A program made the position numbers and the translations under genes. 13,212 nucleotides of DNA from CAVPRW01 sp046727435 [NCBI: bacterium] (GTDB taxonomy: Bacteria; Tectomicrobia; Entotheonellia; J063): the NCBI GenBank assembly GCA_046727435.1, contig JBKPCR010000338.1:1-13212 (forward strand). The letters are read 5' to 3'. The notes beneath the pieces were generated by a model, which searched no databases, had not been told where the DNA came from, and worked only from the letters and a program-made list of their open reading frames with translations. This document shows, in pieces, positions 1 through 5,656 of the stretch (position 1 is the stretch's first letter; each line of letters starts with the position of its first letter).

Positions 1-94
1 AATCGGGCCGGAGCCGCTCAATAACACCCAAGACAATGTCGCGGAGGGATTCCACGTCGTTAGGTGAACCGACAAAAACTTGAACGCCAATCAT
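1..94 (-). CDS. N-terminus of a DUF4062-like protein (cut by window edge)
   Basis: On the minus strand an ATG at 94-92 opens a frame that stays open for 31 codons to the window edge. It contains the stretch QVFVGSPNDVESLRD followed by IVLGVIERLRPD. The pattern of a short beta strand, 'S-P-x-D-V' and then 'E-R-D-like helix, V-I-E-x-L' is what I know from the start of DUF4062 domains, found in signalling and conflict-type proteins; this is recall, not a search. An in-frame TAG lies a few codons upstream, so ATG94 is the first possible ATG. A GGAG lies about 10 bases ahead of it, rather far for a ribosome binding site. The start lies 42 bases after an attC core site (GTTAGGC, 143-137, minus strand), as expected for the first gene of an integron cassette. 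The rest of the gene and its function cannot be seen. Confidence 0.5.
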   Translation of the reverse strand, partial: MIGVQVFVGSPNDVESLRDIVLGVIERLRPD

Positions 95-143
95 AGCTTG
101 GTAACTCCACTACCATGATCCTGCATAAACCAAAGCGCCTAAC

Positions 144-308
144 GCCCGCGGCTCATTATTATACACATCTCTGATTAGGCGGGATGAGCTCATCCGAAGT
201 GCTTGATTTATGGCGCCAACTACAGGCCATCGCCCATCCGCCTCGTTAAGCATAAATAGCTGATCTAAAAGGGATTTATGACTTGTGTATAATGATGAGC
301 GCCCGCGG
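144..308. repeat. 8-bp direct repeat GCCCGCGG flanking an inserted element
   Basis: GCCCGCGG occurs at 144-151 and again at 301-308, immediately outside the terminal inverted repeats of the 150-bp element. The 8 bases correspond exactly to the spacer between L' and R' of the attC. The Kelch attC has one 8-nt spacer at this place, so one copy is the original and the other is a target-site duplication. Confidence 0.75.
151..300. mobile_element. MITE-like element, about 150 bp, inside attC
   Basis: The ends are inverted repeats: GCTCATTATTATACACA (151-167) and TGTGTATAATGATGAGC (284-300), 16 of 17 complementary. An 8-bp direct repeat lies outside them; the G at 151 may belong to either the end or the duplication, so the element is 149 or 150 bp. 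The inside is richer in A+T than the flanks. It contains a perfect 14-bp palindrome GGATGAGCTCATCC (182-195) and a 21-codon frame (184-249, + strand) that could be the head of a lost transposase gene. There is no room for a transposase, so it would have been moved in trans. Families with 8-bp duplications include ISL3, IS66 and IS1595, but I cannot assign this one. Confidence 0.65.
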
Positions 309-509
309 TGAGCCGCGCCTGATAGCCGGAGCGACGCAGGAGCGAAGGCTATTGGGCGTCAGCTCCACTGTGAGGTGAGGCTAGAACTGGCCTCCCGAGA
401 TTTGGCTGGGTGGTTCATACAGGTCTGTCCCCAGTTTTCGTTTGGGTTGTCGCGTCCGCCCTCGGGTTCTCGGTTTTCCTTCCCACAACTTCCCTGTGCC
501 GTCGAGGGT

Positions 510-1349
510 TCACCCCGAGTCGTGGCGGCTCCGGCGATACGCCTCAATCGCCTTTCTCTTTTCGCGCCCGACTTCTTCCAGCTGCTCCAGCCACCGCTCC
601 CGGAAGGGCATCAGCGCGTCCCGCAACGTTTCCGCCACCGCCAGGTTGCGGAACCATTTCTTGTCGGCAGGCACGATAAACCAGGGCGCCTGTGGCGTGC
701 TGCAGTGGTTGAGCACGTCCTCGTATGCCGCGGTGTCGTCATCCCAGTACGCGCGCTCCTGCCAATCGGCGACCGAAAGCTTCCAGGATTTGATCGGATT
801 TTTCTCCCGTTCGAGGAGTCGCTGCTGTTGCTCCGCTTTGCTGATGTGCAGGTAGAACTTGAGCAGGAGGGTGGCTGCATCCGCCAGCAAGCGCTCGAAC
901 GCGTTGACGTGCGCATACCGCGGGCGCCAGACTTCCTCCGGCACGAGGCCATGAACGCGCACCACGAGCACATCTTCATCATGCGAGCGGTTGAAGATTT
1001 TGATGTGGCCTGCAGGGGGCGTCTGAGCGTGGACGCGCCAGAGGAAATCGTGGGCGAGTTCCTCTTCCGTCGGGGCTTTAAACGAAGCGACGGCGCAGCT
1101 TTGCGCGTTCAACAGACCCGCCACGTGGCGAATCGTCCCATCTTTCCCGCTGGTATCGCGCCCCTGCAGGATGATGAGGAGGCTCTGCCGCCGCACCGCG
1201 TACAGCAGTTCCTGCAGTTCGATTACCTCGCCGATGAGCCGGGCGGTCTTCTGCTCAGCCTCCTTCCGCTTGAGTCCCGCGTCCTCTCCCGGATCACAAT
1301 CCTCGAGCGTAATCCGGCGCACGCCCTCTAAGCGATGTGCATAGCCCAT
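510..1349 (-). CDS. ppk2: Polyphosphate kinase 2 family (PPK2) phosphotransferase
   Basis: The 279-aa protein is a P-loop kinase of the PPK2 family. These cytoplasmic enzymes transfer phosphate between polyphosphate and nucleotides (AMP/ADP or the reverse). The sequence resembles the roughly 280-aa polyphosphate:nucleotide phosphotransferase subgroup, often called class III. Visible marks are GLKRKEAEQKTARL (25-38), ELQELLYAVRRQSLLIILQG, Walker A GRDTSGKDG (63-71), SFKAPTEEELAHDFLWRVH (89-107), Walker B region FNRSHDEDVLVVRVH (119-133), a lid region around RLLEREKNPIKSWKLS (177-192) and WFIVPADKKWFRNLAVAE. The family motif is normally NRSHYED; here residue 124 is Asp instead of Tyr, read directly from GAT. 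The start at 1349 is preceded by GAAGAGAG at proper distance; an upstream extension to 1472 would cross the attC core and is rejected. The gene lies between two attC sites and is probably an integron cassette gene. Confidence 0.92.
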   Translation of the reverse strand: MGYAHRLEGVRRITLEDCDPGEDAGLKRKEAEQKTARLIGEVIELQELLYAVRRQSLLIILQGRDTSGKDGTIRHVAGLLNAQSCAVASFKAPTEEELAHDFLWRVHAQTPPAGHIKIFNRSHDEDVLVVRVHGLVPEEVWRPRYAHVNAFERLLADAATLLLKFYLHISKAEQQQRLLEREKNPIKSWKLSVADWQERAYWDDDTAAYEDVLNHCSTPQAPWFIVPADKKWFRNLAVAETLRDALMPFRERWLEQLEEVGREKRKAIEAYRRSRHDSG

Positions 1350-1440
1350 AATGCTCTCTTCAAATGATCGCAAGAGTCTAGGTGCACGAAAGTTGCCCTG
1401 GATACTACAAATCTTCTCATCCTCTACAATGCAAGATAGA

Positions 1441-1499
1441 GCCGAACGCTCCGGCTGAGCCGCGCGGGCCACCGCGTCGGCTCCAGCCGCTGGTTAGCC
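1441..1499 (-). other. Integron attC site of the Kelch cassette
   Basis: On the minus strand this is a 59-nt attC: R'' GGCTAAC (1499-1493), a spacer, L'' GAGCCG with an extrahelical A, CGCG, a 6-nt loop GTGGCC, CGCG, L' CGGCTC, a spacer and R' GTTCGGC (1447-1441). The inner stem is perfect apart from the single unpaired A, which is the usual strand-selection mark of folded attC sites. The outer CGGCT / AGCCG can pair too. R'' is the exact complement of the core site GTTAGCC at the start of the same cassette (2621-2615), as expected for a cassette that circularised. The R boxes deviate slightly from the RYYYAAC / GTTRRRY consensus. Confidence 0.85.
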
Positions 1500-1582
1500 A
1501 GGCATCCCTGTATCCTGGCCCCAGGCTTGACACGCTCGCATTCGCTGCCGGGGCTTTTTCATGCGTCGTCTTGGGAATCAAG

Positions 1583-1614
1583 CCTGAGGGCTCCTGGTAC
1601 TGTGCGCCCTCAGG
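1583..1614 (-). other. Inverted repeat overlapping the Kelch stop codon
   Basis: CCTGAGGGC (1583-1591) and GCCCTCAGG (1606-1614) are exact inverted copies with a 14-nt loop. The stem includes the Kelch stop codon. No T-run follows on either strand, so it is not a standard intrinsic terminator; it may protect the 3' end of the mRNA. Confidence 0.3.
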
Positions 1615-2602
1615 GCAGGGTGAGGACCAACAACTCGTCCGACAGGCGGCCACCGCCACCACAGTCCAGTGAGCCGGCGGCAAAATAGAGCGCTGGCCCA
1701 ACCGTCACCGCACCGAAGCCGTGACGGCCTGCGGGCAAGGGCGCCAGCATGGACCAGCGGCCCGCTGTCAGATCGTAGGCTTCGGTCTCGCTATAGGTGC
1801 GTTCATGGCGGCATTCGCCACCGGCGACCACGATCATGTGCTGATAGAGCGCCCCCGCGACCGCGCTCCGCGCCGTCGGCATGGGCGCTCCGCTTTCCCA
1901 GGTATTTGTCGCCGGAGTGTAGATGTCGTGCAGATCCACGTTTTGGGTAAAGCTATCTAAGCGTCCACCGATCGCGTGGATGCGGCCGGCCGCGGCGACC
2001 ACCGCTAAGTGATCGCGGGCCTTGGGTAGCGGGGCCAGCTCGCTCCACGTGCCGCTGGCTGGGTCGTAGACCTCGTGGGTGCCGACGGTCACTTTGTCGG
2101 GACCGCGGCCGCCGATCGCGTGGATCTTGCCGTCAAGTACGGTCACGCCGACGGAGCCGCGTGGACTCTTCAGCGGAGCAAGCGCCCGCCACATGTCGGT
2201 CGCGGGATCGTACTCGAACACGGCATCCGTGGGGGCGCTATGCCCCGCGGCGGTGAAGGCGCCTACGACGTAAATCTTCCCGTTCAATCCTGTGGCCCCG
2301 GCATGATTGAGCGCGCGCGGCAGTGGCGCGCGTTGCCGCCAGCGATCCGTCGCCGGGTCATATTCCTGGTTGAGAGATTGAAAAACCCGATCCGTTGCGC
2401 TGCCGCCGAGCACGTAGAGTTTGCCGTTGGCCGCCGCGACCGCGACCTCGACCAGCTTGATCGGCGTCGGCGCCTTGATGGCCCAGCTCCCTGGCGTTCC
2501 AGCGGATTGGGCCTGTAAGGTTGGCGCGATGAACGCGCCGGCAACTCCCAGGCAGAGTGCTAAACGAAGACCCAGCATTGCACGAGTCGCGACGCGCTTC
2601 AT
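1610..2602 (-). CDS. Secreted Kelch-repeat (beta-propeller) protein
   Basis: The 330-aa protein has an N-terminal signal peptide: basic MKRVATR, a hydrophobic stretch to about residue 27 and a likely cleavage near LQA-Q (29-32). The rest is about six Kelch blades of about 48 residues each. Repeated marks are G-K-(L/I)-Y-(V)-(L/V)-G-G, 'YDPATDRW' or close copies (81-88, 131-138, 179-186, 229-235) and 'APLP' turns (92, 142, 190, 239, 287). A full propeller of this kind usually acts as a binding scaffold outside the cytoplasm; no enzyme motif is visible and the ligand is unknown. The ATG at 2602 is chosen because AGGAGGT (2615-2609) lies 5-6 bases before it; a GTG at 2608 would sit inside that ribosome binding site. 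The gene lies between a core site GTTAGCC and an attC, so it is most likely a cassette gene. Confidence 0.9.
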   Translation of the reverse strand: MKRVATRAMLGLRLALCLGVAGAFIAPTLQAQSAGTPGSWAIKAPTPIKLVEVAVAAANGKLYVLGGSATDRVFQSLNQEYDPATDRWRQRAPLPRALNHAGATGLNGKIYVVGAFTAAGHSAPTDAVFEYDPATDMWRALAPLKSPRGSVGVTVLDGKIHAIGGRGPDKVTVGTHEVYDPASGTWSELAPLPKARDHLAVVAAAGRIHAIGGRLDSFTQNVDLHDIYTPATNTWESGAPMPTARSAVAGALYQHMIVVAGGECRHERTYSETEAYDLTAGRWSMLAPLPAGRHGFGAVTVGPALYFAAGSLDCGGGGRLSDELLVLTLP

Positions 2603-2614
2603 GGTCACCTCCTA

Positions 2615-2621
2615 GGCTAAC
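2615..2621 (-). other. Integron recombination core site (attI/cassette junction)
   Basis: GTTAGCC on the minus strand (in the context AAGCGTTAGCC) lies right before the ribosome binding site of the Kelch gene. It is the start of the first visible cassette. No attC-type hairpin is seen on its upstream side, so the flanking sequence is more likely attI than a further attC. It lies 469 bases from the intI start, somewhat farther than usual. Confidence 0.6.
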
Positions 2622-2626
2622 GCTTG

Positions 2627-2655
2627 ATTATATAGACATCCGTCCAGATATCCTT
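2627..2655 (-). promoter_or_regulatory. Possible cassette promoter (Pc) with consensus -10
   Basis: A perfect TATAAT lies on the minus strand at 2632-2627. Transcription would start at about 2620, at the recombination point, and give the Kelch gene an 18-base leader containing AGGAGGT. The hexamer at the proper -35 distance (AAGGAT, 2655-2650) is poor, so the promoter may be weak or need an activator. Confidence 0.4.
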
Positions 2656-3089
2656 CCCCAGACCTTGACGGTTGGTGTCGAGATATGCTCCCGATCACGG
2701 GGGTATATGCTGAAATTTTGCCGCATATTAGCATAAGGGGGATTTTATGGCGCACGCGTTTATGCGTCAGAGCCGAAAGACAGCCATGGGCCCCCGGGTC
2801 ACGACCCACGAGAAGTTGGACCGCCGTTCGTCAGTCCCCACGTGCCGCGACCGGCAGCGCATGGGTTGCACCGGAAGGGTCATTTGACCAGTGGGGGCGA
2901 GGGCGTTTTCGCCAGTCTCGGATCGATGAGCCCGGCCAAACGCTCACCAGCGTGCGACTGACGCGTGGCGATGGTGCCCCTGGTCTGTTAGGCCGTGATT
3001 GACCATGTGCGTGTGTCCTCACGGCCATGCCAGGCGACCACGCCACGCGAGCGTGTCGATCATCGAAGGATGTCAGGTCGGGAGAGACG
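2656..3089. other. Intergenic region between cassette array and intI
   Basis: I see no convincing gene in these bases. Visible items are a small dyad around TATATGC / GCATATT (about 2704-2730), a GGCG-TTTT-CGCC hairpin (2902-2913), the imperfect pair GACCAGTGGGGGC (2886-2898) / GCCCCTGGTC (2976-2985), and an attC-like arrangement on the + strand at 2935-2993 (see findings). By position it should hold attI and the promoters of intI and of the array. Confidence 0.5.
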
Positions 3090-4051
3090 ATGGCACAACG
3101 GCCCAAGAAACGGCTGGACCACGTGCGTGACGCCATCCGCCTCAAGCACTATTCGCGGCATACGGAAGAGGCGTATGTCACCTGGATCAAACGGTACATT
3201 TTCTTCCACGACAAACGCCATCCCAAGGACATGGGAGCCGCCGAAATCGCGGAGTTTTTGACCCACCTCGCGGTGCAGCAGAAGGTCGCTGCCTCCACCC
3301 AAAACCAGGCCCTCAGCGCCCTGCTCTTCCTCTACCGCGACGTCCTTAGACAGCCGCTCGGCCGGCCCATCGAGGCCATCCAGGCCAGAAAACCCACACG
3401 CGTGCGGACGGTGCTGACCACGGCGGACGCCCTGCAGGTGATGGGTCCATCCCCGCTTCCGATGCGTGAATGGTCACCTGACTCGACGGCACGGCCGTGC
3501 GATGAATGGCTGGTCTGCAGTGAGGCGCGACAGACATTGATTTCGCCCAACGGCAGATCATCGTGCGGGATGGCAAAGGCATGGAGGATCGGGTGACGAT
3601 GCTGCCTAAAAACCTGATCATACCACTCCAGGAACATTGAGCGCGTGTCCAACGCTGCCATGCGCAAGATGTCGCGCAAGGGTATGGCTACGTCTATGTA
3701 CCGTTCGCACTGGCACGAACATACCCCCGTGCCGGCCGACTCTGGATTTGGCAATACGTGTTTCCCTCACACCAGCTATCGCGAGACCCCTGCACGGGGA
3801 CCGTCCGCCGGCATCACGCCAATGAGAGTGCTTTGCAATGAGCCATCAGTCGGGCGGGTCGTGCGGCGGGGCTCACTAAACGCATCAGTTGTTATACCTT
3901 TCGACACAGCTTTACGACGCATCTGCTCCAGCAGGGATAGGATAGCAGGACGGTCCAAAAACTCCTCGGACATAAGAATGTGAAAACAAGAATGATGTAC
4001 ACGCATGGGCTGACTCGCGGCCGACTGGCCGTGCGCAGTCCTCTGGATTAA
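3090..4051 (+). pseudogene. intI: Integron integrase (IntI-type tyrosine recombinase), degraded
   Basis: The 5' part (3090 to about 3440) encodes MAQRPKKRLDHVRDAIRLKHYS, TEEAYVTWIKRYIFFHDKRHP, EFLTHLAVQQKVAASTQNQA and LSALLFLYRDVL, the typical N-terminal domain of integron integrases. Between about 3441 and 3466 the frame shifts. From there one frame runs to the TAA at 4049-4051. It still shows LDGT-VR (first catalytic Arg), [43 protein letters not shown], the IntI-specific extra segment ([29 protein letters not shown]), [36 protein letters not shown] and RSPLD. In this frame stops occur at 3467, 3479, 3503, 3521, 3638, 3839 (all TGA) and 3938 (TAG). Family residues at three of the sites would be Leu, Arg and Gln/Tyr. 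The ATG at 3090 follows GGGAGAG. The gene cannot make a working enzyme. It diverges from the cassette array, the standard integron layout. Confidence 0.92.
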
Positions 4052-4449
4052 AGAGGCTGCCCTGGTCATGTGCCTTCCTTCGTTGAGCCATGACGAAGCC
4101 ACCTGACGCGGGATGACGAATCGCCACGCGCTCCATCACCGATGCGCTGGGACTGGTGGCCCAGCATGCTGACGCCAGAGCGATCAACGGCGGCGCCTCG
4201 GCGAGCTGGTGGACGCGTGTGAAGAAATCCCTCCAATGAAAGCTCAGGAGACCAGAGAGGCCAATGGAAAGTCAATGCTTGTGCATGTTCAATTGAAATG
4301 GTAGAGTTTATAGTGGAATACGGAGCATTGGATGGGCTGTTTAAACCGTGATAGCTCTCGCAATAGGCTTTAGCAGGCACGGACAGGATGCGCCAAGGAA
4401 AGATTTACCAAGAGATCATAGCTTAGGGCCGCCAGGAAGGAGAACGGCG
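4052..4449. other. Gene-free stretch between intI pseudogene and second integrase
   Basis: No reading frame here resembles a known protein. From about 4280 the sequence is richer in A+T and contains the palindrome TTCAATTGAA (4288-4297) and a -10-like TATAGT (4309-4314) with a poor -35 (TGTTCA, 4286-4291). These could be an operator and promoter for the recombinase gene at 4450, but the evidence is weak. Confidence 0.4.
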
Positions 4450-5553
4450 ATGAGTGTCTTCAAGAAGCAGGGGGTCTACTGGATCGATTATTACGTCAAC
4501 GGCCACCGCAAGAGGGAGCGAATTGGGCCGGATAAGCGGTTGGCCGAGACGGTGCTCCGTAAGCGCAAGGTGGAGATTGCGGAAGGCAGATTTTTGGAGA
4601 AGCGACAAGCGATTACTACTACTTTTAATGAATTGGCCGATGCCTACTTACACTACGCCACGTACCAGCAGCAGAAACGTTCATGGACGCGGGACAGGAC
4701 CAGCGCTACCATCCTCAAAGCCTATTTTGGCGGCAAGAGACTAACCGAGTTGACGCCAGCGTTAATTGAGCAATATCGCTCGTGGCGCAAAGACACCATT
4801 TCGCGCAGAGGCAAACCCGTCACCCCGGCCACCATCAACCGTGAATTGGCTTGTCTGAAACGCATGTTCAGTGTTGCGCGAAAAGGTCTCATTCCACTGA
4901 AAGGGGGTCTGCCCCAGGATAATCCTATGGCATCGATTAACATGGACCGAGAGAACAACGAGCGTGATCGTGTTTTCAGCAAAGAAGAGTTTGACCGGCT
5001 GTTAGCTGTCGCCCCGGCCCACCTCAAGCCGATCGTGCTCAGGGCGTATTACACCGGCATGCGTCGTGGTGAACTGCTCAAGCTGACCTGGGACCGCGTG
5101 GACCTGAAAGCGAGTGTGATTCGGTTGCGTCCTAAAGACACCAAGACACAAGAGGGGCGCATTATCCCCTTAACAAAAGAGTTGACTCAAATGTTCCAGC
5201 AGTTTACAATTTATCTTGCTGCGGATGGTCAACGGGTGCCACAGGTGTTCACTTATGGCGGTAAATCCATTGGCTCCATTCGGCGTGCCTTTGAGACGGC
5301 CTGCCAGCGGGCGGGGATTACTGGCGTGGTGTTTCATGACCTCCGCCATACGTTCGTGACCAACATGCGCCGCGCTGGGGTGGATTACTTTCGGATCATG
5401 GCGATTACAGGGCATCGCACCATGGAAGTGTTCAAGCGATATCACACCATCGATCGGGATGATCTGCGACAGGCCGTGAGTCAATTGGACACCTATATGG
5501 ACACCATGCCCACAACGCTCGCAGAACCAATTAGTAAGTCATTGAATTCTTAA
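4450..5553 (+). CDS. Tyrosine recombinase / site-specific integrase (phage or island type)
   Basis: This intact 367-aa integrase cuts and rejoins DNA at att sites through a Tyr-linked intermediate. The N-terminus (MSVFKKQGVYWIDYYVNGHR) is the arm-binding type domain with a 'W-x-x-Y/D-Y-x-x-G' strand pattern; a SAM-like core-binding domain follows (about 55-170), then the catalytic domain (175-340). Catalytic residues in view are R205 (TGMRRGELLKLTW), probably K232 (KDTKTQEGRIIPL), H296 and R299 (FHDLRHTFVTNMRRAG), H322 (TGHRTMEVFKRYH) and Tyr331. All are present, so it may be active. The ATG at 4450 is preceded by AAGGAG at good distance; the longer frame upstream has no such signal. It is unlike the IntI relic: it has no IntI extra segment. 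The stop lies two bases before a tRNA-Arg gene, which is the likely attachment site. Confidence 0.93.
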   Translation: MSVFKKQGVYWIDYYVNGHRKRERIGPDKRLAETVLRKRKVEIAEGRFLEKRQAITTTFNELADAYLHYATYQQQKRSWTRDRTSATILKAYFGGKRLTELTPALIEQYRSWRKDTISRRGKPVTPATINRELACLKRMFSVARKGLIPLKGGLPQDNPMASINMDRENNERDRVFSKEEFDRLLAVAPAHLKPIVLRAYYTGMRRGELLKLTWDRVDLKASVIRLRPKDTKTQEGRIIPLTKELTQMFQQFTIYLAADGQRVPQVFTYGGKSIGSIRRAFETACQRAGITGVVFHDLRHTFVTNMRRAGVDYFRIMAITGHRTMEVFKRYHTIDRDDLRQAVSQLDTYMDTMPTTLAEPISKSLNS

Positions 5554-5555
5554 AT

Positions 5556-5630
5556 GCCCCCGTAGCTCAGCCCGGATAGAGCAACGGACTCCGGATCCGT
5601 GTGTCGGAGGTTCAAATCCTCTCGGGGGTA
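5556..5630 (+). tRNA. tRNA-Arg, anticodon CCG
   Basis: A full cloverleaf can be drawn. The acceptor is GCCCCCG / CGGGGGT (first pair G-U), the D stem GCTC / GAGC, the anticodon stem ACGGA / TCCGT with loop CTCCGGA (anticodon CCG, reads CGG), the variable loop GTGTC, and the T stem GGAGG / CCTCT with loop TTCAAAT. The discriminator base is A at 5630; CCA is not encoded. It lies between the integrase gene and trxB on the same strand. I found no second copy of its ends in the window, so the other att site of an island would be outside. Confidence 0.95.
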
Positions 5631-5656
5631 CTAGGCTCCTCAGTAGGGGAGATGTT

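Larger units (their letters stand above)
137..381 (-). other. Integron attC site of the ppk2 cassette, split by an insertion
   Basis: Read on the minus strand, with the insert at about 152-300 removed, this is an 88-nt attC. The boxes are R'' GCCTCAC (381-375), L'' GAGCTGAC (365-358), L' GCGGCTCA (316-309), an 8-nt spacer and R' GTTAGGC (143-137). The arms fold as GAGCTG / CGGCTC with one extrahelical A, then CGCC / GGCG and ATAGCC / GGCTAT. It matches the Kelch attC at 1441-1499 box for box. On the + strand both carry TGAGCCGCGC, then GCGTC(A or G)GCTCCA, then a 7-nt spacer, then the outer core site. R'' has GTG where GTT is expected. The present form is probably inactive, because 157 extra bases separate L' from R'. 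Confidence 0.8.
143..1446 (-). mobile_element. Integron gene cassette carrying ppk2
   Basis: The cassette begins after the G of the core site GTTCGGC (minus strand, 1447-1441), carries ppk2 in the same direction and ends at the G of GTTAGGC (143). It has its own attC (137-381), now interrupted. Its start core (GTTCGGC) and the complement of its R'' (GTGAGGC) agree at only 5 of 7 positions, weaker than for the Kelch cassette, so a rearrangement or decay at one end is possible. About 128 bases without a visible gene separate the ppk2 stop from R''. Confidence 0.6.
1447..2620 (-). mobile_element. Integron gene cassette carrying the Kelch-repeat gene
   Basis: The cassette starts with TTAGCC after the G at 2621 and ends with the G at 1447, giving 1174 bp, large for a cassette. 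It holds one gene (1610-2602) in the usual orientation, with its ribosome binding site only a few bases inside the cassette start and its attC about 110 bases behind the stop. The complementarity between the start core GTTAGCC and R'' GGCTAAC is 7 of 7. It is probably the first cassette, lying next to the intI side. Confidence 0.75.

Noticed and set aside
184-249. A 21-codon + strand frame starting MSSSEVLDLWRQL inside the 150-bp element.
   Set aside because: Too short to call a gene; no clear ribosome binding site. Kept only as a possible remnant of a transposase start.
137-251. A complete 115-nt attC on the minus strand from GCTTAAC (251-245) to GTTAGGC (143-137).
   Set aside because: Both core boxes fit, but the inner arms pair poorly. 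Removing the 150-bp element gives a far better attC matching the Kelch one, and GCTTAAC then lies inside the insert by chance.
284-300. TATAAT at 288-293 as a promoter for a + strand gene.
   Set aside because: No -35 hexamer and no gene downstream; the sequence is explained as the terminal inverted repeat of the inserted element.
375-1331. A 318-codon + strand reading frame.
   Set aside because: It is antisense to ppk2, whose protein is clearly recognised; long antisense frames are common in GC-rich DNA.
3467-3940. TGA recoding (selenocysteine or altered code) as an explanation for the many TGA stops in intI.
   Set aside because: There is also a frameshift and a TAG, the affected family positions are ordinary residues, and intact genes nearby (trxB, the kinase/BON gene) end normally in TGA.
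5556-5640. A tRNA-derived direct repeat (second att site) within the window.
   Set aside because: I looked for copies of the tRNA ends and T-arm sequence in 1-5555 and found none by eye.
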